Shown here piece after piece: positions 7,515 to 15,986 of a stretch of 23,555 nucleotides of DNA. Both the position numbers and the translations under genes were made by a program. The DNA is taken from positions 1-23,555 of the forward strand of contig JAUWSP010000001.1 in NCBI GenBank assembly GCA_030610025.1, read 5' to 3'. The notes under the pieces are model-generated. The model saw only the letters and a program-made list of their open reading frames with translations. It was not told where the DNA came from and did no database searches. The DNA comes from Acidobacteriota bacterium. GTDB taxonomy: Bacteria > Acidobacteriota > Thermoanaerobaculia > Multivoradales > JAHEKO01. How positions within the stretch are numbered: the first letter of the stretch is position 1; the number at the start of each line of letters is the position of its first letter.

Positions 7515-8702
7515 ATGAAAGATGTAGTCGTTCTGAGTGCTGTTCGTACGCCTATCGGATCCTTCCAGGGCAGTTTCAAGAACCTCGCGGCGCCTACTCT
7601 TGGCGCCGCCGCACTGAAGGGAGCCATCGAGCGTGCGAAGTTGGACCCCGCGGCTCTGGAGCAGGTGTACATGGGCTGTGTGCTGACCGCAGGTGTGGGT
7701 CAGGCGCCTGCCCGGCAAGCCACCCTGGCAGCAGGTTGTCCCGTATCCACCGGTGCCGTGACGGTCGGCAAGGTCTGCGGGTCGGCCATGCGCGCCGTGA
7801 TGACCGCGGCCAATGATCTGCGGTGTGGCGATTTCCAACTGGTGGCGGCTGGCGGCATGGAGAGCATGACGAATGCTCCCTATCTCGCTGCAGGCGTTCG
7901 TGATGGTTTGCGCCTGGGCCATGGGAAGCTTCTGGACTCCATGGTTCACGACGGCCTGTGGGACCCCTACAGCGATGTCCACATGGGCAATTGTGCCGAG
8001 ATCTGCGCCAGTCACTACGAATTCACTCGCGAAGCCCAGGATGCCTTCGCTCAGGAGAGTTACAAGCGAGCTCGAGAGTGCACAGAAAGTGGTCGGGTTG
8101 CCGATGAGATCGTCGCGGTCGAGGTACCTCAGCGCAAGGGTGACCCGCTTTCCATCGACCGGGACGAGGAGCCATTCAGGGTCGATCTGGACCGCATGTC
8201 GAGCCTTCGACCGGCATTCAAGAAGGATGGTACCGTTACGGCAGCGAATGCGAGCAAGATCAACGACGGTGCCGCGGCTCTGGTACTCACTACGGCGGAA
8301 AACGCCGCGCAACTCGGGGTCCGGCCTCTGGCTCGTTTGGTGGCCCAGGCCTCTGTGGCACAGGAGCCTGACTGGTTCACGACGGCACCCGTGAAGGCCA
8401 CGCAAAAGGTCCTGGAGCGAGCCGGACTGAGTGCTGGAGACATCGATTTATGGGAGGTGAACGAGGCCTTTGCGGCCGTGGCCATGGCCTTTCTCGAAGA
8501 GTTGGACCTGTCTGCAGACCGGGTCAACGTTCGAGGCGGGGCGGTGGCCCTGGGTCATCCGATCGGAGCTTCTGGAGCTCGAATCCTGGTGACGCTGCTG
8601 CATGCGATGGCAGAGCGGGATCTGAAACGGGGATGTGCCGCCATCTGCCTCGGAGGTGGGGAAGCTACAGCCATGATCGTCGAAAGGGAAGTCCAGGGTT
8701 GA
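7515..8702 (+). CDS. Acetyl-CoA C-acetyltransferase (thiolase)
   Basis: A 395-residue cytoplasmic thiolase, condensing or cleaving acetoacetyl-CoA (or longer 3-ketoacyl-CoA). Numbering matches the well-studied biosynthetic thiolases almost exactly: nucleophile Cys88 in [10 protein letters not shown], His348 in [10 protein letters not shown] and Cys378 in [14 protein letters not shown] supplies the oxyanion Asn. The acetyl-CoA acetyltransferase subgroup is favoured by overall length and by the substrate loop, but chain-length preference is not certain. ATG 7515 has GAGGT four bases upstream; the GTG at 7509 overlaps that site and is rejected as start. No hydroxyacyl-CoA dehydrogenase or phaC neighbour exists here. 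lptD starts on its stop codon, so lptD probably depends on this transcript. Confidence 0.92.
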   Translation: MKDVVVLSAVRTPIGSFQGSFKNLAAPTLGAAALKGAIERAKLDPAALEQVYMGCVLTAGVGQAPARQATLAAGCPVSTGAVTVGKVCGSAMRAVMTAANDLRCGDFQLVAAGGMESMTNAPYLAAGVRDGLRLGHGKLLDSMVHDGLWDPYSDVHMGNCAEICASHYEFTREAQDAFAQESYKRARECTESGRVADEIVAVEVPQRKGDPLSIDRDEEPFRVDLDRMSSLRPAFKKDGTVTAANASKINDGAAALVLTTAENAAQLGVRPLARLVAQASVAQEPDWFTTAPVKATQKVLERAGLSAGDIDLWEVNEAFAAVAMAFLEELDLSADRVNVRGGAVALGHPIGASGARILVTLLHAMAERDLKRGCAAICLGGGEATAMIVEREVQG

Positions 8703-11047
8703 GATCCAACGGGTCAGGCCGGTCGAGGAGCAACCGCCGGCCCCGGCGACGAAGTGCCCAGTGGCTGTGGATCTGGTTGGTCGCGATGCTGCTGGTGACT
8801 CTCGGGTCCGGCGCCACGGCTCAGATCGTCGAAGAGTGGCCCGATGACGATCCGATCCTGGGCCTGCAGGAAGAGATCGAGCCGGACGAGACGACAGTTC
8901 CATCTGAAGAGCCGGAAGAGCCCGAGGCCGAGTCGGGGCTGGATCGGATCCACTTTCAGATTCCTTTTCCCGAGGAAAAAGGCGGTGGTGTGGCCACCGG
9001 AACGGCAGGCAACCTGGAGTATGTTCGTGAGGACTATGTCGTTGCCAGCGGCGGAGTCGAGCTGCAGTACCAGGATCTCCAGTTCCAGGGCCAGAGGGTC
9101 ACTGTCGATCTCAAGACCGAGCAGGTCACGGCGGAGGGCGACGTGATCATCGATCAGGGGCCCCGGCGCCTGGTGGGGGAGTCGCTGATCTTCGACTTGG
9201 CGACCAAGACAGGGACCGTGACCAACGCCAAGGCCTTCGTCGACCCCGACATATTTTTCGAAGGCAAGATCATCAAGAAGGTGGCCGAGGACGTCTACGA
9301 GGTGACCGACGGCATGGTCACTTCCTGCATCGACGACAATCCCGATTGGAGCTTTCGGCTCGCCCAGGGCCGTGTGGAGTTGGGCGGGTGGGCCAAAGCG
9401 AAGCACGCCCGTTTTCGGGTGAAGAAGACGCCACTTCTCTACTTCCCCAAGATTCTCTACCCGGCCAGCTCGGGCCGAAAGTCGGGATTCCTGTTCCCGA
9501 ACCTGGGCTATTCGGAAAACCGTGGAGCGCTGCTGGGCCTGGCCTACTTCCAGACCCTGGGGCCGAGCTTCGACACCACGTTCTACATGGATCTCTACAG
9601 CGAGAAGTACCTGGGTTTGGGCAACGAGTTTCGCTATCGGCCGAGCGAGAGTACCCGAGGTATCTTCGAGGGCTACGTCATCGACGATCCGAATTCCGAG
9701 GAGTTGCGTTGGAAGGCTTTCTGGTCGCACGTCAGTGACCGATTGCCGATGGGGCTGCGCGGTGTGGTCCGGTATCAGAATTTCTCCGATTTCGACTTCT
9801 TTCGAGACTTCGAACGGGATTTCAGCAACGTCGCCATCCGTCGCTTGCGTTCGGAGGGTTTTCTTACCGGTAGTTGGGGACAGCAGTCGTTCACGCTACT
9901 GGTGGACGAGAACGAGACTTTCATCTCGTCCGACGACATCACCACCGCGCGTCGGCTGCCCGAGGCGGAATACCGCTTGCGACCGACGCAATTGGCTGGT
10001 TTGCCGATCTATCTGGACCTGGTGAGCTCGGTGGACTACCTGCAGTCTGCCAGAACCGACAGATTCGACCAGAAGTGGGGACGGGCCGATATCTTCCCGA
10101 ACCTGACCGCGGCGCTCAGCACGCTGCCCTGGCTCTCTGTCTCGGTGAGTGCCGGAGAGCGAGTCACCTGGTACAGCGATAGCAGGACCGAGGATGGAAC
10201 GGCTCTGAGTGGAGATTCGCTGACTCGGGCAGTCGCCACGGCCAATAGCAGCATTGTAGGACCTTCCTTCTCCAAGGTTTTCGAAGGCAAGGTCGGCCGG
10301 TTTGGGAAGTTCAAGCACATCGTCGAACCGCGTTGGAACTATCGATATATCCAGGACTTCGAAGACTCGGATGAGATCCTGAGATTCGACGAGATCGACT
10401 TCATTCCCTTCGCAAATGTCTTCTCGTTCAACTTCGTCAATCGATTGCTGGCGAAGCCGGTCGACGAAGAGCTACATGGTGGCGCCAGAGAGATCATGTC
10501 GCTGGAAATCGGTCAACTGTACAGTCTCGATGAGACCGTATTTCTGCAGTCGTCCGCCGACAAGACTCTCACCTCGACTCAGGGCCCGGTCAACCTGCGC
10601 TATCGGTTCAATCCGAGTCGAGATGCGAATCTCGAAGCCAGATTGTCCTACAGCACGCTGTTCAACGAACTGTTCTCCACCTCGATCTCCGGCGGGATGA
10701 GATTCGGGCCGCACGGTGCAGGGCTGACCTGGTTTACGAGCTCGAATCCCGAAACGGGCAAGACGAGGGGCAATCAGGTGCGTTTCTATGCCGGCGTGGA
10801 GCTCTGGCCCAGTCATCTCCGATTGGATACCCAGATCAACTACGATTTCGAGCTCTCATTGCTCCAGAGTCAGCGTTACATCCTTCAGTACTTTTCTCAG
10901 TGCTTCGGATACCGCCTGGAATACCGGGACTGGCAATCCGTGACCCGTGAGGATAGAGAGTTCCGGTTTGCCCTGACATTGAAGAATATTGGTACATTCC
11001 TCGACTTGACAGGCGGCACTCGCAACGGCTTCAATCCCGGCTACTGA
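8699..11047 (+). CDS. lptD: LPS-assembly protein LptD
   Basis: A 782-residue outer-membrane beta-barrel that inserts lipopolysaccharide in the outer leaflet. The start is probably TTG 8699, overlapping the thiolase stop as TTGA. It gives an Arg-rich n-region, the hydrophobic segment [17 protein letters not shown] and cleavage after ATA (residue 41). The frame is open to 8450, but that part only mirrors the thiolase. A very acidic stretch (about 45-80) precedes the OstA/LptA-like domain (about 95-205), then [15 protein letters not shown] (from Cys210) and [12 protein letters not shown], both typical of LptD, and the barrel. Near the end Cys735 in [13 protein letters not shown] fits the C-terminal Cys. 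Only one N-terminal-domain Cys and one C-terminal Cys are present, so one interdomain disulfide is possible instead of two. No lptE is seen. Confidence 0.93.
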   Translation: MRSNGSGRSRSNRRPRRRSAQWLWIWLVAMLLVTLGSGATAQIVEEWPDDDPILGLQEEIEPDETTVPSEEPEEPEAESGLDRIHFQIPFPEEKGGGVATGTAGNLEYVREDYVVASGGVELQYQDLQFQGQRVTVDLKTEQVTAEGDVIIDQGPRRLVGESLIFDLATKTGTVTNAKAFVDPDIFFEGKIIKKVAEDVYEVTDGMVTSCIDDNPDWSFRLAQGRVELGGWAKAKHARFRVKKTPLLYFPKILYPASSGRKSGFLFPNLGYSENRGALLGLAYFQTLGPSFDTTFYMDLYSEKYLGLGNEFRYRPSESTRGIFEGYVIDDPNSEELRWKAFWSHVSDRLPMGLRGVVRYQNFSDFDFFRDFERDFSNVAIRRLRSEGFLTGSWGQQSFTLLVDENETFISSDDITTARRLPEAEYRLRPTQLAGLPIYLDLVSSVDYLQSARTDRFDQKWGRADIFPNLTAALSTLPWLSVSVSAGERVTWYSDSRTEDGTALSGDSLTRAVATANSSIVGPSFSKVFEGKVGRFGKFKHIVEPRWNYRYIQDFEDSDEILRFDEIDFIPFANVFSFNFVNRLLAKPVDEELHGGAREIMSLEIGQLYSLDETVFLQSSADKTLTSTQGPVNLRYRFNPSRDANLEARLSYSTLFNELFSTSISGGMRFGPHGAGLTWFTSSNPETGKTRGNQVRFYAGVELWPSHLRLDTQINYDFELSLLQSQRYILQYFSQCFGYRLEYRDWQSVTREDREFRFALTLKNIGTFLDLTGGTRNGFNPGY

Positions 11048-11107
11048 TCGGGACCTCGTGGATACCTCACGAAGGCTGAATCGCAAGCCGCAATCAGGAG
11101 ATCTTCC

Positions 11108-12067
11108 ATGCGAGCACTCATCACCGGAATCACCGGCTTTGCAGGATCCCATCTAGCCGACTATCTGCTCGCTGAGCAGCCGGATGTCGAGATCTTCGGC
11201 ATTCGACGTTGGCGCAGCCGGATGGAGAACATCGAGCATCTGGACGGCAAGATCCACTTGCGGGAGTGTGATCTGAGAGACGCCGCCGCGGTTCACGGTG
11301 TCTTGGCGGAGCTACGGCCGGACCTCATCTTTCACCTGGCGGCCCAGAGCTACGTACCCGCCAGCTGGACTGCGCCTTCCGAGACCCTGACCACCAACCT
11401 TCTCGGTCAGACGAACATCTTCGAGGCGGTGAGAGTGCTGGAGCTCGATCCGGTGATTCAGATCGCCGGCTCGAGCGAGGAATACGGTCTGGTGCTGCCC
11501 GACGAGGTGCCGATCAAAGAAACCAACCCGTTGCGCCCGCTCTCACCCTATGCGGTCTCCAAGGTCGGACAGGATCTTCTCGCCTACCAGTACTTCAAGA
11601 GCTATGGCCTCAAGACCGTTCGCACGCGGGGCTTCAACCATACCGGCCCCCGACGAGGAGAGGTCTTCGTCACCTCCAACTTCGCGAAGCAGATCGCTTC
11701 TATCGAGGCGGGGCTGAGGGAGCCGGTGATTCGAGTCGGCAACCTGGATGCGCAGCGCGATTTCACGGATGTCCGAGATATGGTGCGCGCCTATTGGCTG
11801 GCCGTGACCAAGGCGACGCCGGGTGAGGTCTACAACCTGGCGAGTGGCAGAGCCGTTACGATTCGCGAGCTGCTGGATCGGCTATTGGCCCTTTCCGAAA
11901 CGGAAGTCGAGGTGGAGGTCGACCCGGAACGGTTACGACCCTCCGATGTGGAGATCCTTCAGGGCGACTACTCGAAATTCCGGTCCGACACCGGTTGGGA
12001 GCCTGTTATTCCGCTGGAGCAGACCCTCGAGGACACCCTCGACTACTGGCGGCAGAAGGTGTCATAA
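11108..12067 (+). CDS. gmd: GDP-mannose 4,6-dehydratase-like SDR enzyme
   Basis: A 319-residue extended SDR. The nucleotide-binding GITGFAGSH (7-15) holds the GxxGxxG motif. The active-site set is Ser122-Ser123-Glu124 in AGSSEEYG with Tyr148 and Lys152 in YAVSK. The block FNHTGPRRGEVFVT (176-189) and VGNLDAQRDFTDVRD (210-224) resemble GDP-mannose 4,6-dehydratases, which give GDP-4-keto-6-deoxymannose. The protein is shorter than classical Gmd (about 345-370) and shares features with the reductase (Rmd) branch, so the exact step is less certain than the family. A GGAG lies ahead of ATG 11108. The next gene is a paralogue 30 bases downstream, and the two probably act in sequence to make an LPS or O-antigen sugar nucleotide. 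Confidence 0.78.
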   Translation: MRALITGITGFAGSHLADYLLAEQPDVEIFGIRRWRSRMENIEHLDGKIHLRECDLRDAAAVHGVLAELRPDLIFHLAAQSYVPASWTAPSETLTTNLLGQTNIFEAVRVLELDPVIQIAGSSEEYGLVLPDEVPIKETNPLRPLSPYAVSKVGQDLLAYQYFKSYGLKTVRTRGFNHTGPRRGEVFVTSNFAKQIASIEAGLREPVIRVGNLDAQRDFTDVRDMVRAYWLAVTKATPGEVYNLASGRAVTIRELLDRLLALSETEVEVEVDPERLRPSDVEILQGDYSKFRSDTGWEPVIPLEQTLEDTLDYWRQKVS

Positions 12068-12097
12068 ATCAGGATCCCGCTTGTCGGGGCAACCACC

Positions 12098-13030
12098 ATG
12101 AACGTTCTCATCACCGGAGTGGGCGGCTTTGTGGGGTCGCATCTCTGTCGACATCTCCTGGATCGCGGTCACCGTGTGACCGGCACCTTTATCGGCGGTG
12201 AGCCAGATCTCGACGGAGCCGACCTGGTCGAGGTGGATCTGCTGGATTCTTCGAGGCTGGCGAAGGTGATCGCGGCTGCGGCGCCCGACGAAATCGTCCA
12301 CCTGGCGGGGCTCAGCCATGTCGGCGAGTCGTGGCAGAGACCCGAGCTCTACTTCAGGGTGAATGTGCTTGGCAGTGAGAATCTTCTGCGTGCAGCCCAG
12401 GGAGTGAGGGTTATCGCCGCCTCGAGTGCCGAGGTCTATGGCGCGGTACCTGAGGAGGAACAGCCTCTGACCGAGGATCGCGAGGTGGCGCCGATGAGCC
12501 CGTATGGGATGACCAAGGCGGCAATGGAGAGGATTGCTCTCCTCCACGACGCCACTGTTGTGAGGTCGTTCAACATCTGCGGGCCCGGTCAGGCATCGAC
12601 ATTCGCGCTGCCTACATTTGCTCGCCAGCTGAGGGCGATTGCCGAAGGCGACCAGGAGCCGGTGTTGCAGGTCGGCAACCTCTCGGCTCGTCGGGATTTC
12701 ATCCCTGTCGGTGACGCGGTGGCAGGCTACAGGGTCTTGCTGGAGAGTGACCACGCCGGGAAGGTGTACAACCTGGGCAGTGGACAGGCCCACAGTATCC
12801 AGGCGGTCCTCGATGAGCTGATTCGGATCTCGGATGTGTCTCCGAAGGTCGAGGTCGATCCGGCACGCTGCCGGCAAGTGGATGTGCCGCTTCTCGTCGC
12901 TTCGACCGAACCCTTGCAGGCTCTCGGTTGGAAGGCCAAGACGACGCTCTCGGAATCCCTGCAGGACATATGGCACGAGACGGCCGGGCACGAGAACACG
13001 ACTCCCCAGACTCCTAACACGAGCTCCTAG
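12098..13030 (+). CDS. rmd: GDP-4-dehydro-6-deoxy-D-mannose reductase-like SDR enzyme
   Basis: A 310-residue extended SDR homologous to the preceding gene. GVGGFVGSH (7-15) binds NAD(P), with Ser109-Ser110 in AASSAEVYG and Tyr136/Lys140 in YGMTK as catalytic set. FNICGPGQASTFALPTFARQ and LQVGNLSARRDFIPVGD match the Rmd type, which reduces GDP-4-keto-6-deoxymannose to GDP-D-rhamnose. It lacks the PRRGE.FVT block of its neighbour, consistent with a divided dehydratase/reductase job. Other epimerase or reductase functions (for example on a heptose) are possible. ATG 12098 is the only sensible start. The DUF92 gene begins one base after its stop. Confidence 0.75.
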   Translation: MNVLITGVGGFVGSHLCRHLLDRGHRVTGTFIGGEPDLDGADLVEVDLLDSSRLAKVIAAAAPDEIVHLAGLSHVGESWQRPELYFRVNVLGSENLLRAAQGVRVIAASSAEVYGAVPEEEQPLTEDREVAPMSPYGMTKAAMERIALLHDATVVRSFNICGPGQASTFALPTFARQLRAIAEGDQEPVLQVGNLSARRDFIPVGDAVAGYRVLLESDHAGKVYNLGSGQAHSIQAVLDELIRISDVSPKVEVDPARCRQVDVPLLVASTEPLQALGWKAKTTLSESLQDIWHETAGHENTTPQTPNTSS

Positions 13031-13031
13031 G

Positions 13032-13769
13032 GTGCCGTGGATCGGTGCTTCCTGGGTCCTTCGCCTGGCCATGGCAATGGGCATCAATGTCGCCCTGGCC
13101 GGGGTCTCCTACAAGCTGCAGGCTCTCGATCGCAGCGGCTGGATCGCGGCCACCGCTATCGGTACTGCGGTGCTCGGTTTCCTGGGCTGGCAGGGATATT
13201 TCCTTCTCGTCCTGTTCTTCTTGCTGGGATCCATTGCGACTCGAGTTGGTTATCGACGCAAGGCTCAGAGGGGGGTGGCTGAAGAGGCCTCGGGCCGGAG
13301 GAGCGCATGGAGCGTCCTGGCGAATGGCTCGGTGGCGGCCGCCTGTGCTCTGTTCTCGGTTGTCACACCTTTTTCCGAGCTCTTCACTCTGGCCTTTGCG
13401 GCAGCGGTGGCAGCTGCCACCGCCGATACCCTGGAGAGTGAGATCGGACAACTTCATGGCGGTCCCACCTTTCTCATTACGACCCTGAAGCCTGTTGCGG
13501 TGGGAACCGATGGCGGCATATCCGCTGCAGGCACAGCGGCCGGTGCCTTGGGAGCCCTGGTGGTGGCGGCGTGTGGTGGAGTTATCGGCCTATATTCATC
13601 AAGGCTGGTGCCGGTCGTAGCCTTGGCGGGCCTGGCTGCCACCTTGATCGAGAGTGTCGTCGGCGCCAGTCTCGAGCGCCAGGGTCATGTGGGAAACGAC
13701 GCGGCGAACCTGTTCAATACACTTTCCGGGGCACTTCTTGCAGTCGGATTGGTGTGGTTGATGAGCTGA
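13032..13769 (+). CDS. DUF92 / VTE6-like integral membrane protein
   Basis: A 245-residue protein with about six hydrophobic segments. The family signature is clear: LDRSGWIAATAIGT (32-45), ATADTLESEIGQL (129-141), LITTLKPVAVGTDGGIS (148-164) and the C-terminal GNDAANLFNT. In plants and cyanobacteria the related VTE6 phosphorylates phytyl phosphate; in other bacteria the substrate, presumably a polyprenyl phosphate, is unknown, so this is only a hint. GTG 13032 is chosen as start because it lets the first membrane helix form in full; ATG 13071 would cut it short. It follows the rmd-like gene with one base between, so it is co-translated and might act on lipid carriers for the same glycans. 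Confidence 0.82.
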   Translation: MPWIGASWVLRLAMAMGINVALAGVSYKLQALDRSGWIAATAIGTAVLGFLGWQGYFLLVLFFLLGSIATRVGYRRKAQRGVAEEASGRRSAWSVLANGSVAAACALFSVVTPFSELFTLAFAAAVAAATADTLESEIGQLHGGPTFLITTLKPVAVGTDGGISAAGTAAGALGALVVAACGGVIGLYSSRLVPVVALAGLAATLIESVVGASLERQGHVGNDAANLFNTLSGALLAVGLVWLMS

Positions 13770-13811
13770 AGGGTCCAATCGAGGTGGCTCTCAGCCAAGG
13801 GGCTACAATAG

Positions 13812-13845
13812 GATGACTGAAGTCTCGACTCTGGAGATGACTGAA
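13812..13845 (+). repeat. Two copies of GATGACTGAA, 24 bases apart
   Basis: Direct repeat at 13812-13821 and 13836-13845 in the 75-base gap before the DUF1232 gene; the second copy ends on the A of its ATG. A TACAAT (-10-like, 13804-13809) lies just upstream but lacks a -35. It could be an operator or translational element, or chance. Confidence 0.4.
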
Positions 13846-14369
13846 TGGCCGCGGACGACAGAGAGATAGAGAGGGTTCCAGTGGAAGAGGTCGAGCTCGT
13901 CTCGACCGGTCTGCTGAGCTCCTACGATCGACTACGACGGCGCATTGTGGAGGCGCTGGATCGAAGAGGGAGACTCGGTAGGACTCTGTCGGAACCCCTG
14001 TTGCTGGCGCCCGATCTTCTGGTGCTACTGGCCCGGTTGTGCATGGACCGCGACGTGTCGCCTGCCTCACGAAAGCTCATTGTCGGCGCCCTGGTCTACT
14101 TCGTGACACCCATCGATATGCTGCCAGAAGCGCTTCTGGGAGTCGGTGGCTTCCTGGACGACGTGGTTCTGGCCAGCCTCGTCCTGAGCCACAGTCTGAA
14201 TGCGGAATTGGAACCGCTGGCAGTGAAGCACTGGAGCGGCAACCAGGATCTGCGAATCGCCCTGGCAGATGTGTCCGGTGCCGCGGCGACTCTGCTCGGT
14301 GTCAATCTCTACGGCCGATTGAAGAGCTTCCTGGCCAGGCGGGGTGTCCACGTCGAGGACGATGCCTAG
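13845..14369 (+). CDS. DUF1232 (YkvA-like) protein
   Basis: A 174-residue protein with the DUF1232 core at about residues 76-115: LIVGALVYFVTPIDMLPE, with Pro89, Asp91 and Pro94, then GFLDDVV with Asp105-Asp106. The family is small, membrane-associated and of unknown function. The N-terminal 50 residues are charged and non-conserved, and a second hydrophobic stretch near 138-150 (GAAATLLGVNLYG) may be another membrane contact. GGAG eight bases before ATG 13845 supports the start. It is separated from the DUF92 gene by 75 bases, so it may have its own promoter. Its TAG stop shares the CTAG palindrome with the convergent HD-domain gene. Confidence 0.82.
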   Translation: MAADDREIERVPVEEVELVSTGLLSSYDRLRRRIVEALDRRGRLGRTLSEPLLLAPDLLVLLARLCMDRDVSPASRKLIVGALVYFVTPIDMLPEALLGVGGFLDDVVLASLVLSHSLNAELEPLAVKHWSGNQDLRIALADVSGAAATLLGVNLYGRLKSFLARRGVHVEDDA

Positions 14370-14917
14370 CTGGAACGGCGCTCTTTCAGCTCCGTGAAGA
14401 GCCGCTCGATCAGCGAAAAGCCTCCATCCGGGAAGTTGTCGGGATTGTCCCAGAAGCGTCTCAACCCCTCATTTCCCTGGCTCTCGTAGAGCTGTACCTT
14501 CAACATCATCTGGAGCTTGTCACAGGCTTTGACCAGCCTGGCCTCGCGGCTCTCACCGGCTTGATACTCGGCCCAAAGAGCCCGCATTCTCGCCGGTAGG
14601 GGGGCGAGAATCTCTTCGATGGCGGCCGCTTCGGCGGTTTGTTTGGCGCCTTGGGGCAGATACCGAGAGGCCGTACGGGGAAAGTCGCCGATTCTGAGTT
14701 CGGCGAGATCGTGGACCATGGCGATCTCCAGGGCTCGTAGACGGTCGATGTCGGAAATGTCTTCGCTCAGGACCCAAACAAGGAAGGCGACATGCCAGGT
14801 GTGCTCGGTGACGCTTTCCGGGTCGGAGATGCCGCTGAGGAGGTACCCCAATCTGGGGATCCGGTCCAGGTTCTGGACTTCCAACAGGAGGTCGAGCAGA
14901 TCACTGTTGGGCCGCAT
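14366..14917 (-). CDS. HD-domain protein, YfbR/HDDC2-like 5'-nucleotidase
   Basis: A 183-residue all-helical metal-dependent phosphohydrolase. Ligands are visible as His39 in TEHTWHVA, His69-Asp70 in MVHDLAE and Asp133 in KACDKLQ; Arg22 stands near the position of the substrate Arg in YfbR. Length and spacing agree with the HD_3/HDDC2 family, which removes phosphate from deoxynucleoside 5'-monophosphates. Asp70-Leu-Ala-Glu and the helix VQLYESQGNEGLRRFW (141-156) are typical. The start ATG 14917 faces the DinB gene, with a shared promoter region between. Substrate range is inferred from family only. Confidence 0.87.
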   Translation of the reverse strand: MRPNSDLLDLLLEVQNLDRIPRLGYLLSGISDPESVTEHTWHVAFLVWVLSEDISDIDRLRALEIAMVHDLAELRIGDFPRTASRYLPQGAKQTAEAAAIEEILAPLPARMRALWAEYQAGESREARLVKACDKLQMMLKVQLYESQGNEGLRRFWDNPDNFPDGGFSLIERLFTELKERRSS

Positions 14918-15030
14918 GGGCGGGCCAGCTTACTACAGGTGTTCTGGGGTGACCCGCGACTGACAGTAAGATGGACCCTCAATCGAAGAAGGCTCGTAGA
15001 CTGATCTCGACGACCCATAGGACTGAGCGC
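14918..15030. promoter_or_regulatory. Divergent intergenic region HD protein / DinB protein
   Basis: The 113-base gap between divergent starts must carry the promoters. A TAAGAT at 14966-14971 is a poor -10 candidate for the plus strand without a good -35. AGGA eight bases ahead of ATG 15031 supports the start of the DinB gene. I see no operator-like palindrome. Confidence 0.3.
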
Positions 15031-15576
15031 ATGGCAAAGAGTCGAATACCGAAGCCCGTGGCCGGTGAGTGCGATCCCTATTTCTCGACCTATATCGATC
15101 GTGTTAAGGAAGGGGACCTTGTCGCCAATCTGAGGCGTCAATCCGGGGAGCTGACCGAGCTCTGTGGTGATCTGTCAGAGGCCGAAGCCGGGTTTCGCTA
15201 TGGACCCGACAAATGGAGCATCAAGGAAGTGTTGGGGCACCTCATCGACACGGAGAGGGTCTTCGCCTTCCGCGCACTCTGGTTCGCCCGTGGCGAGACG
15301 GCCGCCCTGCCCGGGTTCGATCAGGATGAGTTCGTGCGTCAAGCCGACTTCGATCAACGCTCGGTAGAGAGCCTGGTCTCCGAGTTCGTTCACCTTCGAC
15401 AGTCCACGATCGACCTCCTGGCGGGTTTTCGGGACAAGGACTGGGAGCGCTCCGGGATCTCCAATGACGCCGAGCTGTCGGTGCGGGCCATCGGCTATAT
15501 CCTGGCCGGGCATGTGATCCACCATCTGGAGATCCTCGGTGAGCGGTACCTGAGACCACTCAGACCTCGAGGGTAG
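15031..15576 (+). CDS. DinB-family putative metal-dependent protein
   Basis: A 181-residue four-helix-bundle protein of the DinB/YfiT-like superfamily. The metal-binding His triad is His70 in EVLGHLIDTE, His161 and His165 in AGHVIHHLEIL. KWSIKEVLGH (61-70) and RALWFARGE (81-89) are typical of the DinB_2 group. Family members are often thiol-dependent transferases (bacillithiol or mycothiol linked), but the function here is unknown. ATG 15031 is preferred to the in-frame 14971 start because of the AGGA site and because the extra 20 residues are not conserved. The CsaA-like gene begins 47 bases later in the same direction. Confidence 0.85.
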   Translation: MAKSRIPKPVAGECDPYFSTYIDRVKEGDLVANLRRQSGELTELCGDLSEAEAGFRYGPDKWSIKEVLGHLIDTERVFAFRALWFARGETAALPGFDQDEFVRQADFDQRSVESLVSEFVHLRQSTIDLLAGFRDKDWERSGISNDAELSVRAIGYILAGHVIHHLEILGERYLRPLRPRG

Positions 15577-15623
15577 GATTGAGACAGGATGGTAGACGTC
15601 TATCCGTCCGGGAGATGAGACCC

Positions 15624-15986
15624 ATGGAAGAGATGACTCCAGCCGCCGTGAAACCCCTGGTCACCCTGGCCGACTTGCAGCGACTCGACATCCGTGTCGG
15701 TACGATCCTGCGAGTGGAAGAGATCGAAGGCTCGCGTTCGCTGATGCGGCTCATCGTCAATTTTGGGGACCACCAGCGGACGATCCTGGCTGGCATCAAG
15801 CAGGAGCGTCCTGATCCGAGCGATCTGATCGATCAACAAGCGCTCTTCGTCGTCAATCTGGAGCCCAGGAAGATGATGGGAGAGCTCTCGGAAGGCATGC
15901 TATTCGACATTGGATACGAGGATGGCGTGCGCCCGGCTCTCGCCGTACCAGAGCGGGCAGTCCCCGACGGAGCCCGAGCCGGCTGA
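15624..15986 (+). CDS. Stand-alone tRNA-binding domain protein (CsaA / MetG C-terminal-like)
   Basis: A 120-residue OB-fold protein of the EMAP/CsaA type. Conserved points are LDIRVGTIL (21-29), VNFGDHQRTILAGI (45-58), VVNLEPRKMMGELSEGM (76-92) and the closing PERAVPDGARAG. Such modules bind tRNA as part of methionyl-tRNA synthetase or alone; CsaA also has chaperone-like reports. ATG 15624 is chosen because GGGAG sits nine bases upstream; ATG 15615 is too close to it and the frame from 15579 has no support. A DUF4019 fossil begins on the next codon after the stop, in the same frame. Confidence 0.85.
   Translation: MEEMTPAAVKPLVTLADLQRLDIRVGTILRVEEIEGSRSLMRLIVNFGDHQRTILAGIKQERPDPSDLIDQQALFVVNLEPRKMMGELSEGMLFDIGYEDGVRPALAVPERAVPDGARAG

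Noticed and set aside
8450..8698. 83-residue N-terminal extension of LptD
   Set aside because: It overlaps the thiolase C-terminus, is Arg/Gly-rich, and would bury the signal peptide.
12071..12090. CCCG-CTTGT-CGGG hairpin between the two SDR genes
   Set aside because: Stem of only four pairs; common by chance at this GC content.
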